Notes: a model not told the origin generated them from the letters alone. Shown: positions 17,127 through 26,800, counted from the first letter of the stretch. The stretch: 64,000 nt of DNA from an uncultured Clostridia bacterium (GCA_934621505.1 CAKTUU010000001.1:1-64000), one strand, 5' to 3'. Numbers and translations: made by a program.

Positions 17127-17786
17127 ATGCTTACAACCCTGGATTTGTTCGACCTGACCCATACCCTTGCCGCAGACTATCTGCGGGGCTTTGTCTATCC
17201 ATGGCAGGCTTTGGCGGGAATCAAAGATATGATCGTTGCGCTGGGCCAAACCCTGAGCGATGACTACCAGCAGGTCAGCCCTCAGGTATGGGTGCACCGC
17301 ACAGCGGTTGTGGCCCCAACGGCGTATCTGGGCGCGCCCTGCATCATCGGCCCCGAAACGGAGGTACGGCACTGCGCCTTTATACGTGGCAGCGCGCTGG
17401 CAGGGGCCAACTGCGTGGTGGGCAACAGCGTGGAATTAAAAAACGTGATTCTGTTTGACAACGTGCAGACGCCCCATTACAACTATGTGGGCGACAGCAT
17501 TTTGGGCTACAGGGCCCACATGGGGGCCGGGTCCATTACCTCCAACGTGAAAAGCGACCATTCCCCGGTAACCGTGCGTGCTCAGGAGGAGTCCATCGCT
17601 ACCGGGCTGAAGAAAATGGGCGCTATGCTGGGCGATTTTGTGGAGGTTGGCTGCAACAGCGTGCTGAACCCGGGCACCGTGGTGGGGCGGCGCAGCCAGA
17701 TTTATCCCCTGAGCAGCGTGCGGGGCGTAGTGCCCGCGGACTGCATCCTGAAAAGTCAGGGGCAAATTGTTCCAAAGCGGGCATAA
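17127..17786 (+). CDS. Left-handed beta-helix (hexapeptide) protein, GlmU-like
   Basis: This is a 219-residue protein with a short helical N-terminus and, from about residue 60, isoleucine-patch hexapeptide repeats (TAVVAPTAYLGAPCIIGPE, GANCVVGNSVELKN, GAGSITSNVKSD). The pattern resembles the C-terminal acetyltransferase half of GlmU/UDP-GlcNAc pyrophosphorylase-related proteins. There is no nucleotidyltransferase domain. It could be an acyltransferase or a sugar-nucleotide-related scaffold. It ends the MATE-kinase operon before a structured 3' region with a terminator. Confidence 0.8.
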   Translation: MLTTLDLFDLTHTLAADYLRGFVYPWQALAGIKDMIVALGQTLSDDYQQVSPQVWVHRTAVVAPTAYLGAPCIIGPETEVRHCAFIRGSALAGANCVVGNSVELKNVILFDNVQTPHYNYVGDSILGYRAHMGAGSITSNVKSDHSPVTVRAQEESIATGLKKMGAMLGDFVEVGCNSVLNPGTVVGRRSQIYPLSSVRGVVPADCILKSQGQIVPKRA

Positions 17787-17812
17787 CTTTTCAAAACGGC
17801 AGATATGATTCC

Positions 17813-17868
17813 AGTCAGAGGGTCTACGTTCCCTCTGACAGCTCCCCAACGTGGGTTCTTGGACAAGC
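17813..17868 (+). ncRNA. Possible structured 3' RNA element
   Basis: Directly before the terminator there is a perfect 8-bp hairpin (TCAGAGGG, loop, CCCTCTGA) and then a nested stem (CAGCT with AGCTG enclosing CCC and GGG). Three stem-loops in a row in a 100-nt 3' region suggest a processed 3'-UTR RNA or a small RNA. No known family was recognised. Confidence 0.3.
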
Positions 17869-17899
17869 TGAAAAGCCCGCTTCTGTGGCGGGCTTTTCT
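17869..17899 (+). terminator. Rho-independent terminator
   Basis: GAAAAGCCCGC, a 7-base loop and GCGGGCTTTTC form a strong stem with a T-rich tail. It closes the MATE-hexapeptide operon. Confidence 0.85.
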
Positions 17900-17960
17900 C
17901 TATCCATGAATGGAATATTTCAGCTTTATTTGTCATCTATTGCGGAAGTATGCGTTTTTG

Positions 17961-17989
17961 TTGACAGAAGGTTGCGGCTATGCTATACT
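17961..17989 (+). promoter_or_regulatory. Strong sigma-A promoter of MBL-glyoxalase operon
   Basis: A consensus TTGACA and TATACT lie 17 bp apart. The predicted transcript start leaves a leader of about 160 nt before the MBL gene; I see no known riboswitch in it. Confidence 0.8.
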
Positions 17990-18156
17990 TCATGTCGTGT
18001 TGCAAAAGCCCTTGCGCTGCAATGTTTGGGAATATGTCCAGCATTCAGCCATTGACGCCTCGATTTCAAGATTCATCTTTTTGTAATATATTCTTCCCGA
18101 TACAGCCGGGGAAGCCGTATTGCAATTGATTTTTTGATTTGGAGGCGTCTTTTTCA

Positions 18157-19026
18157 ATGAACAAACAATTAAAGATCATCTACCATTACCACAGCGGTTT
18201 TTCCGTTCAAGTGGGCAGTACCCTGTTGGTTTTTGATTACTGGGAGGGGGAAAAGCGTGATCTGGCTCAGGTTGGACGAATCACTCCCGCCTTTTTGCGC
18301 TCCTTTGAGCAAATCTTTGTGTTTATTTCCCACGCCCATCCGGATCATCTGGACCCGGTGGTTTTCACTTGGGAAGCCGAGGGTCTGCCCATCACCTACA
18401 TTGTATCCAGCGACATGCCTGTAGGCACCCGCGGCAAACGCATCGCCCCCCTGCAAACCCGGGAGCTGACCCGTGATATTACCGTAAAGGCCTACCAAAG
18501 CACAGATTTGGGCGTGGCTTTTCTGGTGCGGGCCTATGGCATCAGCATTTTTCACGCGGGAGATTTAAACCTGTGGCACTGGCGGCAGGAAAGCACCCTG
18601 CGGGAGATTGAGGCGGCGGAAAACGCCTACTACGAGGCCATCGAGCCCTTGAAGGGCGAGCATATCGACGTTGCCATGTTCCCGGTGGACCCCCGCCAGG
18701 GGCTGATGTACGACGCGGGGGCCAACCACTTTATCCTGACCATGAAGCCGCGGGTCTTTATTCCCATGCATTTTCAGGACCGGCCGGAGGTGGCCGTGGA
18801 TTTTGCCCGGCGTGCCCGTACCCCGCAGACCGAGGTGCTGGCCCTGACCAGACCGGGCGTGGTGGCCAACCTGACCTTTTCCGATACGCTGCTGGATATC
18901 CACATCATTGAGCCGCCGAAGGATTTTGACGACCTGCCCCCCACCCCGGCCCGCCGTTCGGATATGGATATGAATCCGGAGGACGATCCCTTTGCCGATA
19001 CGGATTTGCCGGTGGACATTCAATAA
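18157..19026 (+). CDS. MBL-fold metallo-hydrolase
   Basis: The 289-residue protein has the metal-binding HAHPDHLDP motif near residue 60, a later FHAGDLNLWHW that supplies further ligands, and an IPMHFQ His near the C-terminus, as in UlaG/YcjY-like lactamase-fold hydrolases. The last 30 residues are acidic and Pro-rich (MDMNPEDDPFAD) and probably disordered. The ATG at 18157 is 11 nt after GGAGG; the TTG at 18139 overlaps that site and is rejected. Substrate unknown. It is 14 bp before a glyoxalase-family gene. Confidence 0.85.
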   Translation: MNKQLKIIYHYHSGFSVQVGSTLLVFDYWEGEKRDLAQVGRITPAFLRSFEQIFVFISHAHPDHLDPVVFTWEAEGLPITYIVSSDMPVGTRGKRIAPLQTRELTRDITVKAYQSTDLGVAFLVRAYGISIFHAGDLNLWHWRQESTLREIEAAENAYYEAIEPLKGEHIDVAMFPVDPRQGLMYDAGANHFILTMKPRVFIPMHFQDRPEVAVDFARRARTPQTEVLALTRPGVVANLTFSDTLLDIHIIEPPKDFDDLPPTPARRSDMDMNPEDDPFADTDLPVDIQ

Positions 19027-19040
19027 AGGAGGAAACAGCC

Positions 19041-19400
19041 ATGTTTCGTATGGTTCATCAGAATTTTAACGTGCTGGATTTGAAGCAGTCCCTGACCTTT
19101 TACCAGACGGCGCTGGGCCTGCATGAGGTTCGCCGCAGGGAAACGCCTGATTTTATCCTGGTCTACCTGGCTGACGACAGCGAAGCCTTTCAGCTGGAGC
19201 TGACCTGGCTGAAGGACCGGACGACGCCCTACAATCTGGGTGATGAGGAATTTCACCTGGCGTTTGCCACGGACGATTTACAGGCCGCCCATAACCTGCA
19301 CGCCCAAATGGGCTGCATCTGCTATGAAAATCCGGAAATGGGCATTTACTTTATCAAGGACCCGGATGGATACTGGCTGGAGATTGTGCCGCAAAAGTGA
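19041..19400 (+). CDS. VOC-family protein, lactoylglutathione lyase-like
   Basis: This 119-residue glyoxalase/bleomycin-resistance-fold protein reads like a short glyoxalase I: an N-terminal HQNFNVLDLKQSLTFYQTALG and a C-terminal KDPDGYWLEIVP with the metal Glu. Expected metal ligands are the N-terminal His, a Glu in FQLEL, a His in EFHLAF and the C-terminal Glu. It would detoxify methylglyoxal if catalytic. Cotranscribed with the MBL hydrolase, which could act as a partner thioester hydrolase; that is inference. Confidence 0.85.
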   Translation: MFRMVHQNFNVLDLKQSLTFYQTALGLHEVRRRETPDFILVYLADDSEAFQLELTWLKDRTTPYNLGDEEFHLAFATDDLQAAHNLHAQMGCICYENPEMGIYFIKDPDGYWLEIVPQK

Positions 19401-19413
19401 AGAAAATTCATTC

Positions 19414-19444
19414 AAAAAAACTCGCCGCCTGGGCGAGTTTTTTT
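19414..19444. terminator. Bidirectional terminator
   Basis: AAAAAAACTCGCC, 4 bases, GGGCGAGTTTTTTT. The A/T runs on both sides let it serve the glyoxalase gene and the convergent flippase gene. Confidence 0.9.
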
Positions 19445-19456
19445 GATAAAGCCATT

Positions 19457-20419
19457 TCATTCCGTTTTTTCCAAAGCGGGCGCGGCCTTCCAGCGCTTCC
19501 ACACCGGATAGGCAAAGCAGCCGCCTGCCACAATATACACCACCATCAGGGCCGCGCTGTGCAGCAGCGATACCACAACGCCGCTTTGGAACAAATCCCC
19601 CATCAGCTTGGAGGACGCGCCCATCACCGCCTCCCGGATGCCCAGGTTATTGGGAACAATGGCAACCAGGCTGCACAGCCGGTTCACGCTGTTGTAAAAC
19701 AATGCCTGATAAATGGTCACGTTCATGCCGATGGCCCTGAAGCAGGCCATAAACAAAAACAGATGCAGCAGGTTATTCACCGTCAGGCAGGCCAGCAGCT
19801 TCCACAGCAGGGCGCGGTTTCGCAGCAGGTCGTTAAACCCCGTCACGATATCCTGTATTTTTTTGTACTTGGTCAGCCATTTGGGCATGCGATCCTGAAA
19901 GAACAGGGAAAAGGCGATAAACACGCCCACCGCCAGCGTGCAGCCGCCCCACACCAGCCACAGCACCGCGGGCCATTGACCCTCCAGCAGACCGGTGCAG
20001 ATCAGGGCGGCCAGCATTTGAATCAGGGCAAATAAAACGCCAAAGATAATATTGCCCGCCGCCACGCTGACGCTTTTCACATAGGCCAGTCCCTTGGTGC
20101 GTTTGTAATAGGTGGCGGAAAACACCAAATCTGCCCGCAGGGGCAGCACAAACGCCAGCACGTTCGCCACAAACACCACTCCCAGCCAGTCGATGGGCTG
20201 GAGGGGCATGTGGTAGGTATCCAAAATCAGCTTATGGTAAACGCAGTTGGCTACGCAGGCTCCCAGCGCCAGCAACAATATCCAGGCCACGGTGGGCACA
20301 TCCAGCTTGAGCAGCGCCAGCAGCTCGTCCCGGTTGCGGTACAGGTAGTACCCCAGCAGGGCGATCAACACCAGAAACAGCGCCATGGACAACGCTTTTT
20401 TGATTGTGCTTTTCTGCAA
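19457..20419 (-). CDS. Lysylphosphatidylglycerol-synthase-TM/flippase family protein
   Basis: The 320-residue polytopic protein has 7-8 helices of the LPG_synthase_TM (UPF0104, AglD-like) domain, marked by the NVLAFVLPLRADLVFSATYY segment and a late VAIVPNNLGIREA. It lacks the soluble aminoacyl-transferase domain, so it is probably a lipid or lipid-linked-sugar flippase rather than a synthase. It follows a GtrA gene by 3 bp, consistent with a shared role in glycolipid or envelope assembly. Confidence 0.88.
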   Translation of the reverse strand: MQKSTIKKALSMALFLVLIALLGYYLYRNRDELLALLKLDVPTVAWILLLALGACVANCVYHKLILDTYHMPLQPIDWLGVVFVANVLAFVLPLRADLVFSATYYKRTKGLAYVKSVSVAAGNIIFGVLFALIQMLAALICTGLLEGQWPAVLWLVWGGCTLAVGVFIAFSLFFQDRMPKWLTKYKKIQDIVTGFNDLLRNRALLWKLLACLTVNNLLHLFLFMACFRAIGMNVTIYQALFYNSVNRLCSLVAIVPNNLGIREAVMGASSKLMGDLFQSGVVVSLLHSAALMVVYIVAGGCFAYPVWKRWKAAPALEKTE

Positions 20420-20422
20420 GGG

Positions 20423-20857
20423 TTACGCCTCCCGTTTTTCTTCCGAGCGGCGGGCTACGTCGTTGGTATCAATCTGGCCCCGGTACACCACAAACCGCTG
20501 GAACAAAAATTCCGTGACAAAATTAATGATCATGGTCAGCGCCAGCACCAGAAAATCATTCCAACCGGCAAGGGTCAGGGCATGGCCCCACCAGGTGCTC
20601 AGCGGGGTAAACACCGCGTAGTAGGCCGCCACCAGCAGCATGCTTTTGGCCACGTTGCTGTCGCTGCGGAAGGTGTACCGCCGGTTAAAGGTAAAGTTCC
20701 ATAACACGCTTGCCACCAGCGCAATCAGGTAGCTGGGCCAGTAGGGCAGCTTGCACAGGGTTTCCAGCAGGGTAAAAGCCGCCATCTGAATGATTCCGGC
20801 GCTGGCGGAAAACAAGGTGAACTTGATCACCTGCCACAGTTTTTTTTTCTGCTTCAT
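20423..20857 (-). CDS. GtrA family membrane protein
   Basis: This 144-residue protein has four predicted helices and the GtrA signature (WNFTFNRRYTF after helix 2, and FLFQRFVVYR at the end). GtrA proteins are thought to move undecaprenyl-linked sugars or to assist cell-wall glycosylation. AAGGAGG precedes the ATG. It is the first gene of a two-gene operon with the flippase-like gene. Confidence 0.92.
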   Translation of the reverse strand: MKQKKKLWQVIKFTLFSASAGIIQMAAFTLLETLCKLPYWPSYLIALVASVLWNFTFNRRYTFRSDSNVAKSMLLVAAYYAVFTPLSTWWGHALTLAGWNDFLVLALTMIINFVTEFLFQRFVVYRGQIDTNDVARRSEEKREA

Positions 20858-20888
20858 CCATAGACCTCCTTCGGGTAATGCTGGTCAT

Positions 20889-20917
20889 AGGATAGCACAA
20901 GCGGCAGGGACTGGCAA
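20889..20917 (-). promoter_or_regulatory. Promoter of GtrA-flippase operon
   Basis: On the minus strand TTGCCA and TATCCT are 17 bp apart, about 30 bp before the GtrA start. Confidence 0.55.
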
Positions 20918-20919
20918 GA

Positions 20920-21183
20920 GGTGATCCGCAAACCGTTGATTTGCAAGGCTTTGCAGTGCACTGAACTACACGTGTCAATGAGAGGCGTTTTCATTTGCCC
21001 ATACGAGTATTTCCCCGTGTAAATTTATTTCAAAGGTCCCTGGTGACCATCCACTCTGAAACCCTTATTTTATAAGGGTTTGCGGACAGTACTTTTTGCG
21101 TTTCCAGCATGAACGCAACACAAAAGGCCTTCCCTTCCGGGAAAGCCCTTTGCATTGCGTTCAACTGGCAGAAACCCCGCCGT
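20920..21183. other. Intergenic region with two hairpins
   Basis: No gene is supported. A perfect 9-bp stem (AAACCCTTA, TTTTA, TAAGGGTTT) lies near 21059-21081 without a T run, and the glgP terminator hairpin follows. Confidence 0.5.
21109..21164 (-). terminator. glgP terminator in a long hairpin
   Basis: The core pairs AAAGG/TTCCC with GGGAA/CCTTT; read on minus it ends in TTTTGTGTT. An outer GAACGCAA and TTGCGTTC add 8 more complementary bases, making a hairpin of about 55 nt. It resembles the hairpin repeats after the lipoprotein gene and dnaN. Confidence 0.7.
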
Positions 21184-23628
21184 TTATGCTTTGGTGTGCC
21201 AGATGCGTGCGTCGTATTCCGCAATGGTGCGGTCGGAGGAGAAGTAACCGGACTTAGCGGTGTTCAGTATCGCCATACGCAGCCACTTGTCCCGGTTTTC
21301 GTAATCCGCCATCATGCGCCGGTTCGCCATGGAATAGCTGCCAAAGTCCTTCAGTACAAAGTAGCTGTCCGGCATACTGCCCCAGTCGCCCATCAGCAGG
21401 GTGTGGTACAAGTCCTGCATGGCCAGAGGCTCGTTGGGGAACAGGGTGCCGTCCAGCCACTGGTTCATGGCCGTGCGGATTTCGTGGTTGTTTTCATAAA
21501 TGGACATGGGGTTGTAGTTGCGCTCGGCATACATGCTTTCCACCGTGTCGGCGCGCATACCGAAGATATAAATGTTGTCCATACCCACCTGGTCGCAGAT
21601 TTCCACATTGGCGCCGTCCATGGTGCCCAGGGTAATCGCGCCGTTCATCATGAATTTCATGTTGCCGGTGCCGCTGGCCTCCTTGCCGGCGGTGGACAGC
21701 TGCTGGCTGATTTCGCTGGCGGGAATCAGCACCTCGGCGGTGGAAACATCGTAATTTTCAATGTACACAATTTTCAGCATCTGCCGGGCGCGGGGGTGCT
21801 TGTCGATCAAATCCGCCAGAGCATTGATGTAGCGAATGATCTGCTTGGCCCGCATGTAGCCGGGCGCGGCCTTGGCTCCAAACAGGAACAGCCTGGGCGG
21901 CATGGTAAAGGACGGGTCCTCCACAATGCGGTTGTACAGCACCTGAATGTGCAGGGCGTTGAGCATCTGCCGCTTGTACTCGTGCAGGCGCTTGGCCTGG
22001 GTGTCAAAGATGAAATCGGTATCGATATCGATGCCCTGACGCAGCTTGACCAGCTTTTGCAGGCGCTGCTTGTTCTGCTTCTTCACCTGGTCAAACTTCT
22101 GGCGGAAGGCCGCGTCGTCGGCGAAGGGCGTCAGGTCGCTTAGCTTTTCCGCGTCCTGAATAAAGCCGGGGCCAATGGCGTCGGTAATCAGCTGGGTCAG
22201 GCCGGGGTTGGCCGCCACCAGCCAGCGCCGGTGGGTGATGCCGTTGGTAATGGCGCTGAACTTTTTGGGGTTGATCAGGTAATAGTCATGGAACAGGCTG
22301 TCCTGCAAAATTTTGCCGTGCAGCTGGCTGACGCCGTTTACGCTGTAGCACAGCGCCACGCACAAATTCGCCATATGCACCTGACCATAGCCGATGATGG
22401 CCATATGACCGATGCGCTCCCACTGGTCCGGGTAGCTTTTGAACAGCTCCTCGCAGACCCGGCGGTTCAGCTCCTCCAGAATCATGTAAATGCGGGGCAG
22501 GGTCTGCTTCATCATATCGATGGGCCAGCGTTCCAGCGCCTCCTGCATAACGGTGTGGTTGGTATAGGCCATGCAGCGGCTGGTGATGCGCTGGGCCATT
22601 TCCCAGGAAAGGCCCTCCTGGTCGATCAGCAGGCGCATCATTTCCGGAATGGCCAGACCGGGGTGCGTGTCGTTGATATGGAACACGCACTTGTCCGGCA
22701 GCAGGTCAAAGTTTCTGCCATACTGCTTTTTAAACTGTTTCAGGGCGTATTGCAGGGTGGCGCTGGTAAAGAAGTAATGCTGGCGCAGCCTCAGCTGCTT
22801 GCCCTCGTAATGCTTATCCTCCGGGTACAGCACCTTGGAAATGACCTCGGCCATCTGCTTTTCTTCCATGGCCTTCATATATTCGCCCTCGCCAAAATGG
22901 TGCAGGTCGATGCTTTCCCGGCTGCGGGCGCTCCAGGTACGCAGGGTGTTCACACAGTTGTTGTTGTAGCCCACCACCGGCATATCGTAGGGAACCGCGT
23001 CAATCTGGTAGGTATCCACCAGCTTGAAAACGCGCCGGCCATCCTCCTCATATTCCTCGATATGGCCGTTAAATTCTACCGTGCAGGTATCCTCGGTGGC
23101 GGCGATTTCCCACACGTTGCCGTTTTGCAGCCAGTTATCCGGCAGCTCCACCTGCTGGCCTTCCACCAGCTTTTGACGGAACAGGCCGTATTCGTAACGA
23201 ATGGTGCAGCCCATGGCGGGAATATTCAGGCTGGACAGGCTGTCCAGAAAGCAGGCGGCCAGTCGGCCCAGGCCGCCGTTGCCCAGCGCGGGTTCCGGCT
23301 CCTCGGGCAGAACCTTCATAATATCAATGTCCAGTTCCTTCAGGGCCTTCATGTAGTCCTGCTGGCTGCACAGGTTGATCAGGTTGCAATTCAGGCTGCG
23401 GCCGGTCAAAAACTCTACGGACAGGTAATAGACCATCTTGCGGCCTTCCGTTTTGCGGTTTTTGCGGCAAATCATCCACTTTTGCATAATCTGGTCCCGC
23501 ACCGTACTGGCCAGGGCCCGGTACAGCTGCTGGGGGGTGGCGTCCGCCACGGTTACGCCGTAATAACGTTGCAGTTTGCCCACAATGCTATTTTTGATGG
23601 ATTCCACATCAAACGAGGTGGTTGGCAT
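21184..23628 (-). CDS. glgP: Glycogen/maltodextrin phosphorylase
   Basis: The 814-residue GT35 enzyme releases glucose-1-phosphate from alpha-1,4-glucans. The N-terminal half contains YLSVEFLTGR and GNGGLGRLAACFLDS. The pyridoxal-phosphate segment reads EASGTGNMKFMMNGA with the Schiff-base Lys, followed by TLGTMDGANVEI. The ATG at 23628 has GAGGAGG 8 nt upstream; the in-frame ATG 21 nt earlier does not. It is transcribed away from addA across the parS pair. It fits with the GH13 glycosidase and galM elsewhere in the window for alpha-glucan use. Confidence 0.96.
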   Translation of the reverse strand: MPTTSFDVESIKNSIVGKLQRYYGVTVADATPQQLYRALASTVRDQIMQKWMICRKNRKTEGRKMVYYLSVEFLTGRSLNCNLINLCSQQDYMKALKELDIDIMKVLPEEPEPALGNGGLGRLAACFLDSLSSLNIPAMGCTIRYEYGLFRQKLVEGQQVELPDNWLQNGNVWEIAATEDTCTVEFNGHIEEYEEDGRRVFKLVDTYQIDAVPYDMPVVGYNNNCVNTLRTWSARSRESIDLHHFGEGEYMKAMEEKQMAEVISKVLYPEDKHYEGKQLRLRQHYFFTSATLQYALKQFKKQYGRNFDLLPDKCVFHINDTHPGLAIPEMMRLLIDQEGLSWEMAQRITSRCMAYTNHTVMQEALERWPIDMMKQTLPRIYMILEELNRRVCEELFKSYPDQWERIGHMAIIGYGQVHMANLCVALCYSVNGVSQLHGKILQDSLFHDYYLINPKKFSAITNGITHRRWLVAANPGLTQLITDAIGPGFIQDAEKLSDLTPFADDAAFRQKFDQVKKQNKQRLQKLVKLRQGIDIDTDFIFDTQAKRLHEYKRQMLNALHIQVLYNRIVEDPSFTMPPRLFLFGAKAAPGYMRAKQIIRYINALADLIDKHPRARQMLKIVYIENYDVSTAEVLIPASEISQQLSTAGKEASGTGNMKFMMNGAITLGTMDGANVEICDQVGMDNIYIFGMRADTVESMYAERNYNPMSIYENNHEIRTAMNQWLDGTLFPNEPLAMQDLYHTLLMGDWGSMPDSYFVLKDFGSYSMANRRMMADYENRDKWLRMAILNTAKSGYFSSDRTIAEYDARIWHTKA

Positions 23629-23673
23629 TTGGCAGTCCTCCTCATGCACAGTTAAAAATTTGGAAACGGCGTT

Positions 23674-23702
23674 ATTATAACACCGTTGGCGGGGAAACTC
23701 AA
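23674..23702 (-). promoter_or_regulatory. glgP promoter
   Basis: On the minus strand TTGAGT and a consensus TATAAT are 17 bp apart, about 45 bp before the start codon. Confidence 0.75.
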
Positions 23703-23743
23703 GTACGCCCTTCTGGTGTTGTTTTTTCGCGTTTTTTTATTTA

Positions 23744-23759
23744 TGTTTCACGTGAAACA
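23744..23759. other. parS centromere site 1
   Basis: TGTTTCACGTGAAACA is a perfect 16-bp palindrome that matches the conserved chromosomal parS consensus bound by ParB/Spo0J. It lies between divergent glgP and addA. Confidence 0.88.
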
Positions 23760-23783
23760 TTTTATTCTTTCCTTTCACCCCAT

Positions 23784-23799
23784 TGTTTCACGTGAAACA
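23784..23799. other. parS centromere site 2
   Basis: A second identical 16-bp parS palindrome lies exactly 40 bp from the first, immediately before the addA promoter. Confidence 0.88.
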
Positions 23800-23807
23800 C
23801 CAGCCAT

Positions 23808-23836
23808 TTGCATCAGCGGTGCAAATGCTGTACAAT
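23808..23836 (+). promoter_or_regulatory. addA promoter
   Basis: TTGCAT and TACAAT are 17 bp apart. The -35 hexamer begins 8 bp after the second parS site, so ParB loading or spreading could affect initiation. Confidence 0.6.
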
Positions 23837-23879
23837 ACACACAACCCATTTCTTCCTATTAGATAAGGAGGGTTTCCCC

Positions 23880-26800
23880 ATGCGCTTTACCCCGGCACAG
23901 CAGCAGGCCATTGACGCGACCAATCCGGAATTGCTGGTATCCGCCGCCGCTGGCAGCGGCAAAACCGCCGTGCTGGTGGAACGCATTGTGCAAATGATTA
24001 CCCAGCGGGGCTGCAGCATCGACCGAATGCTGATTGTCACCTTTACCCGCGCCGCCGCCGGAGAAATGCGGGAACGGCTGGAAAACCGCCTGACCGATTT
24101 GGGCGAAACAGACCCTCGACTGGCCCGTCAGGCGGATCTGGTACCCATGGCGCAAATTTCCACCATCCACTCCTTCTGTCAGCAGGCGGTGCGCCAGAAC
24201 TTTCAGCACTGCGGCATTGACCCGCAATTCGGCCTGTGCGATGAGCGCACCCGACAGGCTATGTACGACGAATGTCTGAACGATACGCTGGACCAGCTTT
24301 ACACCCTGGCCAAAACCGACCCGGACATTAAAAGCCTGACCGCCAAATTTCCCGAAAAAAGCATTGTGGAAATGCTGGGCAGCCTGTACCGCTTTTTGCT
24401 GTCCCGGCCAGACCCCATGGAATGGCTGGACCGGCACGCCAATCATCACTGGACGCTGGCGGCCCTGGATCAGGAGCCGATGGCGCAGTCCTTCTGCCAG
24501 GAAGCCGCTTTGATGACCGACGCCATGCAGGCGCTGTGGAAACAGGCCGAAGCCCTTTCCCAGCGTCCCGCCTTTCCCGCCCCCTATTTGAAAACCCTGG
24601 CCGCCGATCTGATCACCTTGCAGGATTTGTCTGCCTGTTGTCAAAAAGGCATGCGCGCCCTGATTGACGGGGTGAACCTGTGCAAATTTGCCCGTCTTGC
24701 CGTGGCCAGACCCGATACTCAGGACGAGGCTGAGCTGGCCGAGGCCTTTAAGGACCTGCGAAACCGGTACAAAGGACTGGTGGATGAATTAAAAAAGCTG
24801 CTTCCCGCGGACTGCACCGCCTCCCTGAGCGACATGGCGATTATGGCCCCTGCCGTTCACGGCCTGCAAAAGGCCGTTCACCTGTTTCACGACCGGTTTA
24901 CTGGCGAAAAGCGGGAGCAGGGCATGATTGATTTTAACGATCTGGAACACATGACCCTGGATATTCTGCGGCAGCCCTATCTGCGCCAACAGCTGGCCGG
25001 AAAATTTGACGCGGTGTTTGTGGACGAGTATCAGGACGTAAGCGAATTGCAGGAGGCCATCCTGAACGCCCTGAAGCGCCATGACGAAAAACAGAGCTAT
25101 TTCTATGTGGGCGACGTAAAGCAGAGCATTTACCGCTTCCGCCTGGCGGAGCCGGGGCTGTTTCTTGGCAAGCTGAACCGCTTTTCCCCTCAGGAGGACG
25201 CGCCCTGCCGCAAGATAATTCTGAACCGAAATTTCCGTTCCAAAACCACTGTGCTAAACAGCGTTAACCGGGTTTTTGCCCATGTGATGGACCGCCGGGT
25301 CATGGAAATTGATTACGACGCGGACGCCATGCTGTACCCGGGCGTACCCTCCACAGGCGACCCGGCAACCCATGTGCATGTGCTCAATACCGAAAACCTG
25401 CGCAGTCAGGACACCGTACTGGCAGAAGCGGAGCTGATTGCCCGGGATATTCTTTCCACCATCGATACCCCGGTCGTGGACGCGCAGGGGCAGGTAGCCG
25501 GACGGCTGCAATACAGCGACATCGCCGTGCTGCTGCCCGCCGCCAAAAACGTGGCGGACAAGGTGGAATCCACCTTCCGCCGCCTTGGCATTCCTGTGTA
25601 CTGCGAGGGCGTGGGCGATACCTTCCACTCCGAGGAAGTGACCCAGCTGATTCAATACCTGAGCCTGATGGATAACCTGATGAATGACCTGGCGCTGATT
25701 TCCGTGCTGCGAAGCCCGCTGTTTCATTTTACGGAGCAGATGCTGGCCGCCGTTCGCCTGATTAAGCCGGAACGCAAGGCCAGCTACCTGTCCGCCCTGC
25801 AAGCCGCCGCGGAAACCGGAGACGAGCCTCTGCGCGCGTCCTGCAGGGACGCGCTGGATACGCTGGAGCGGGAACGGTTCTACCTGCGCAGTATGCCCCT
25901 GGCGGATTATTTGTGGGACTTTCTAAACCGCAGCGGGCTGTATCTGTATTACGGAGCCCAGCCAGGAGGCAAAGCCCGTCAGGCCAATTTGCAGCTGATC
26001 TGCCACCGGGCTTCGGACTGGGACCGCAACCACACCGACGGCCTGCACGGCTTTGTGCAGTCGCTGATTCAGTCCCAGCAAACCGGGGACGACGCCAGCC
26101 CCGCCATTGTGAACCCATGGGAAAATGTGGTGCGCATTATGACCATCCACAAATCCAAGGGATTGGAATTTCCCACCGTGTATGTCATGGGGCTGGGAGG
26201 CAGCCTGCTGAAGCGGGCCGCCAGCCGGGATATCAGCATGCATGGGGATGTGGGCTTTTCCCTGGCCTATGTGAACGAACAGGCCCGCACCCGCCGCATG
26301 ACCCTGCTGCAGGGGGCTATCGCTCTGCGGGAGCGCAACGCGGAACGGGCGGAGCGGGCGCGAGTGCTGTATGTAGCCATGACCCGGTCCAAAAATCGAC
26401 TGGTGCTGGTGGGCGGTATGAGCGGAATCACCCAGGAGGGCCTGTGCAAATCCGTGGCGGCCGGCAGCGATATTTATGCGGCCCGCAGCGCCAAAAGCAT
26501 GCTGGACTGGATTTTGCAAAGCCTCACCCCTCAGGACAGCATTCAGGAGTTATCCACAGATTGCCCATGGAAAACGGACCTGTTAGACCAGTTACCCACA
26601 GTTTCCACAAGTTTTCCACATAAAAGTGCACTTTTTCAGGTGTTTATCCACATGGACCCGGCAGTCACTAAGCAAACCGCCCAAAACCGGCGTATGCCTA
26701 TGCCCCAGCTGCCCACCCTGCCCCAGGGAACCCGTCTGGAAAACGGTCTGCATCGTTTACCCAATCAGCGGTTGGACGACCCGTTTTTAGGCTCCATGGA

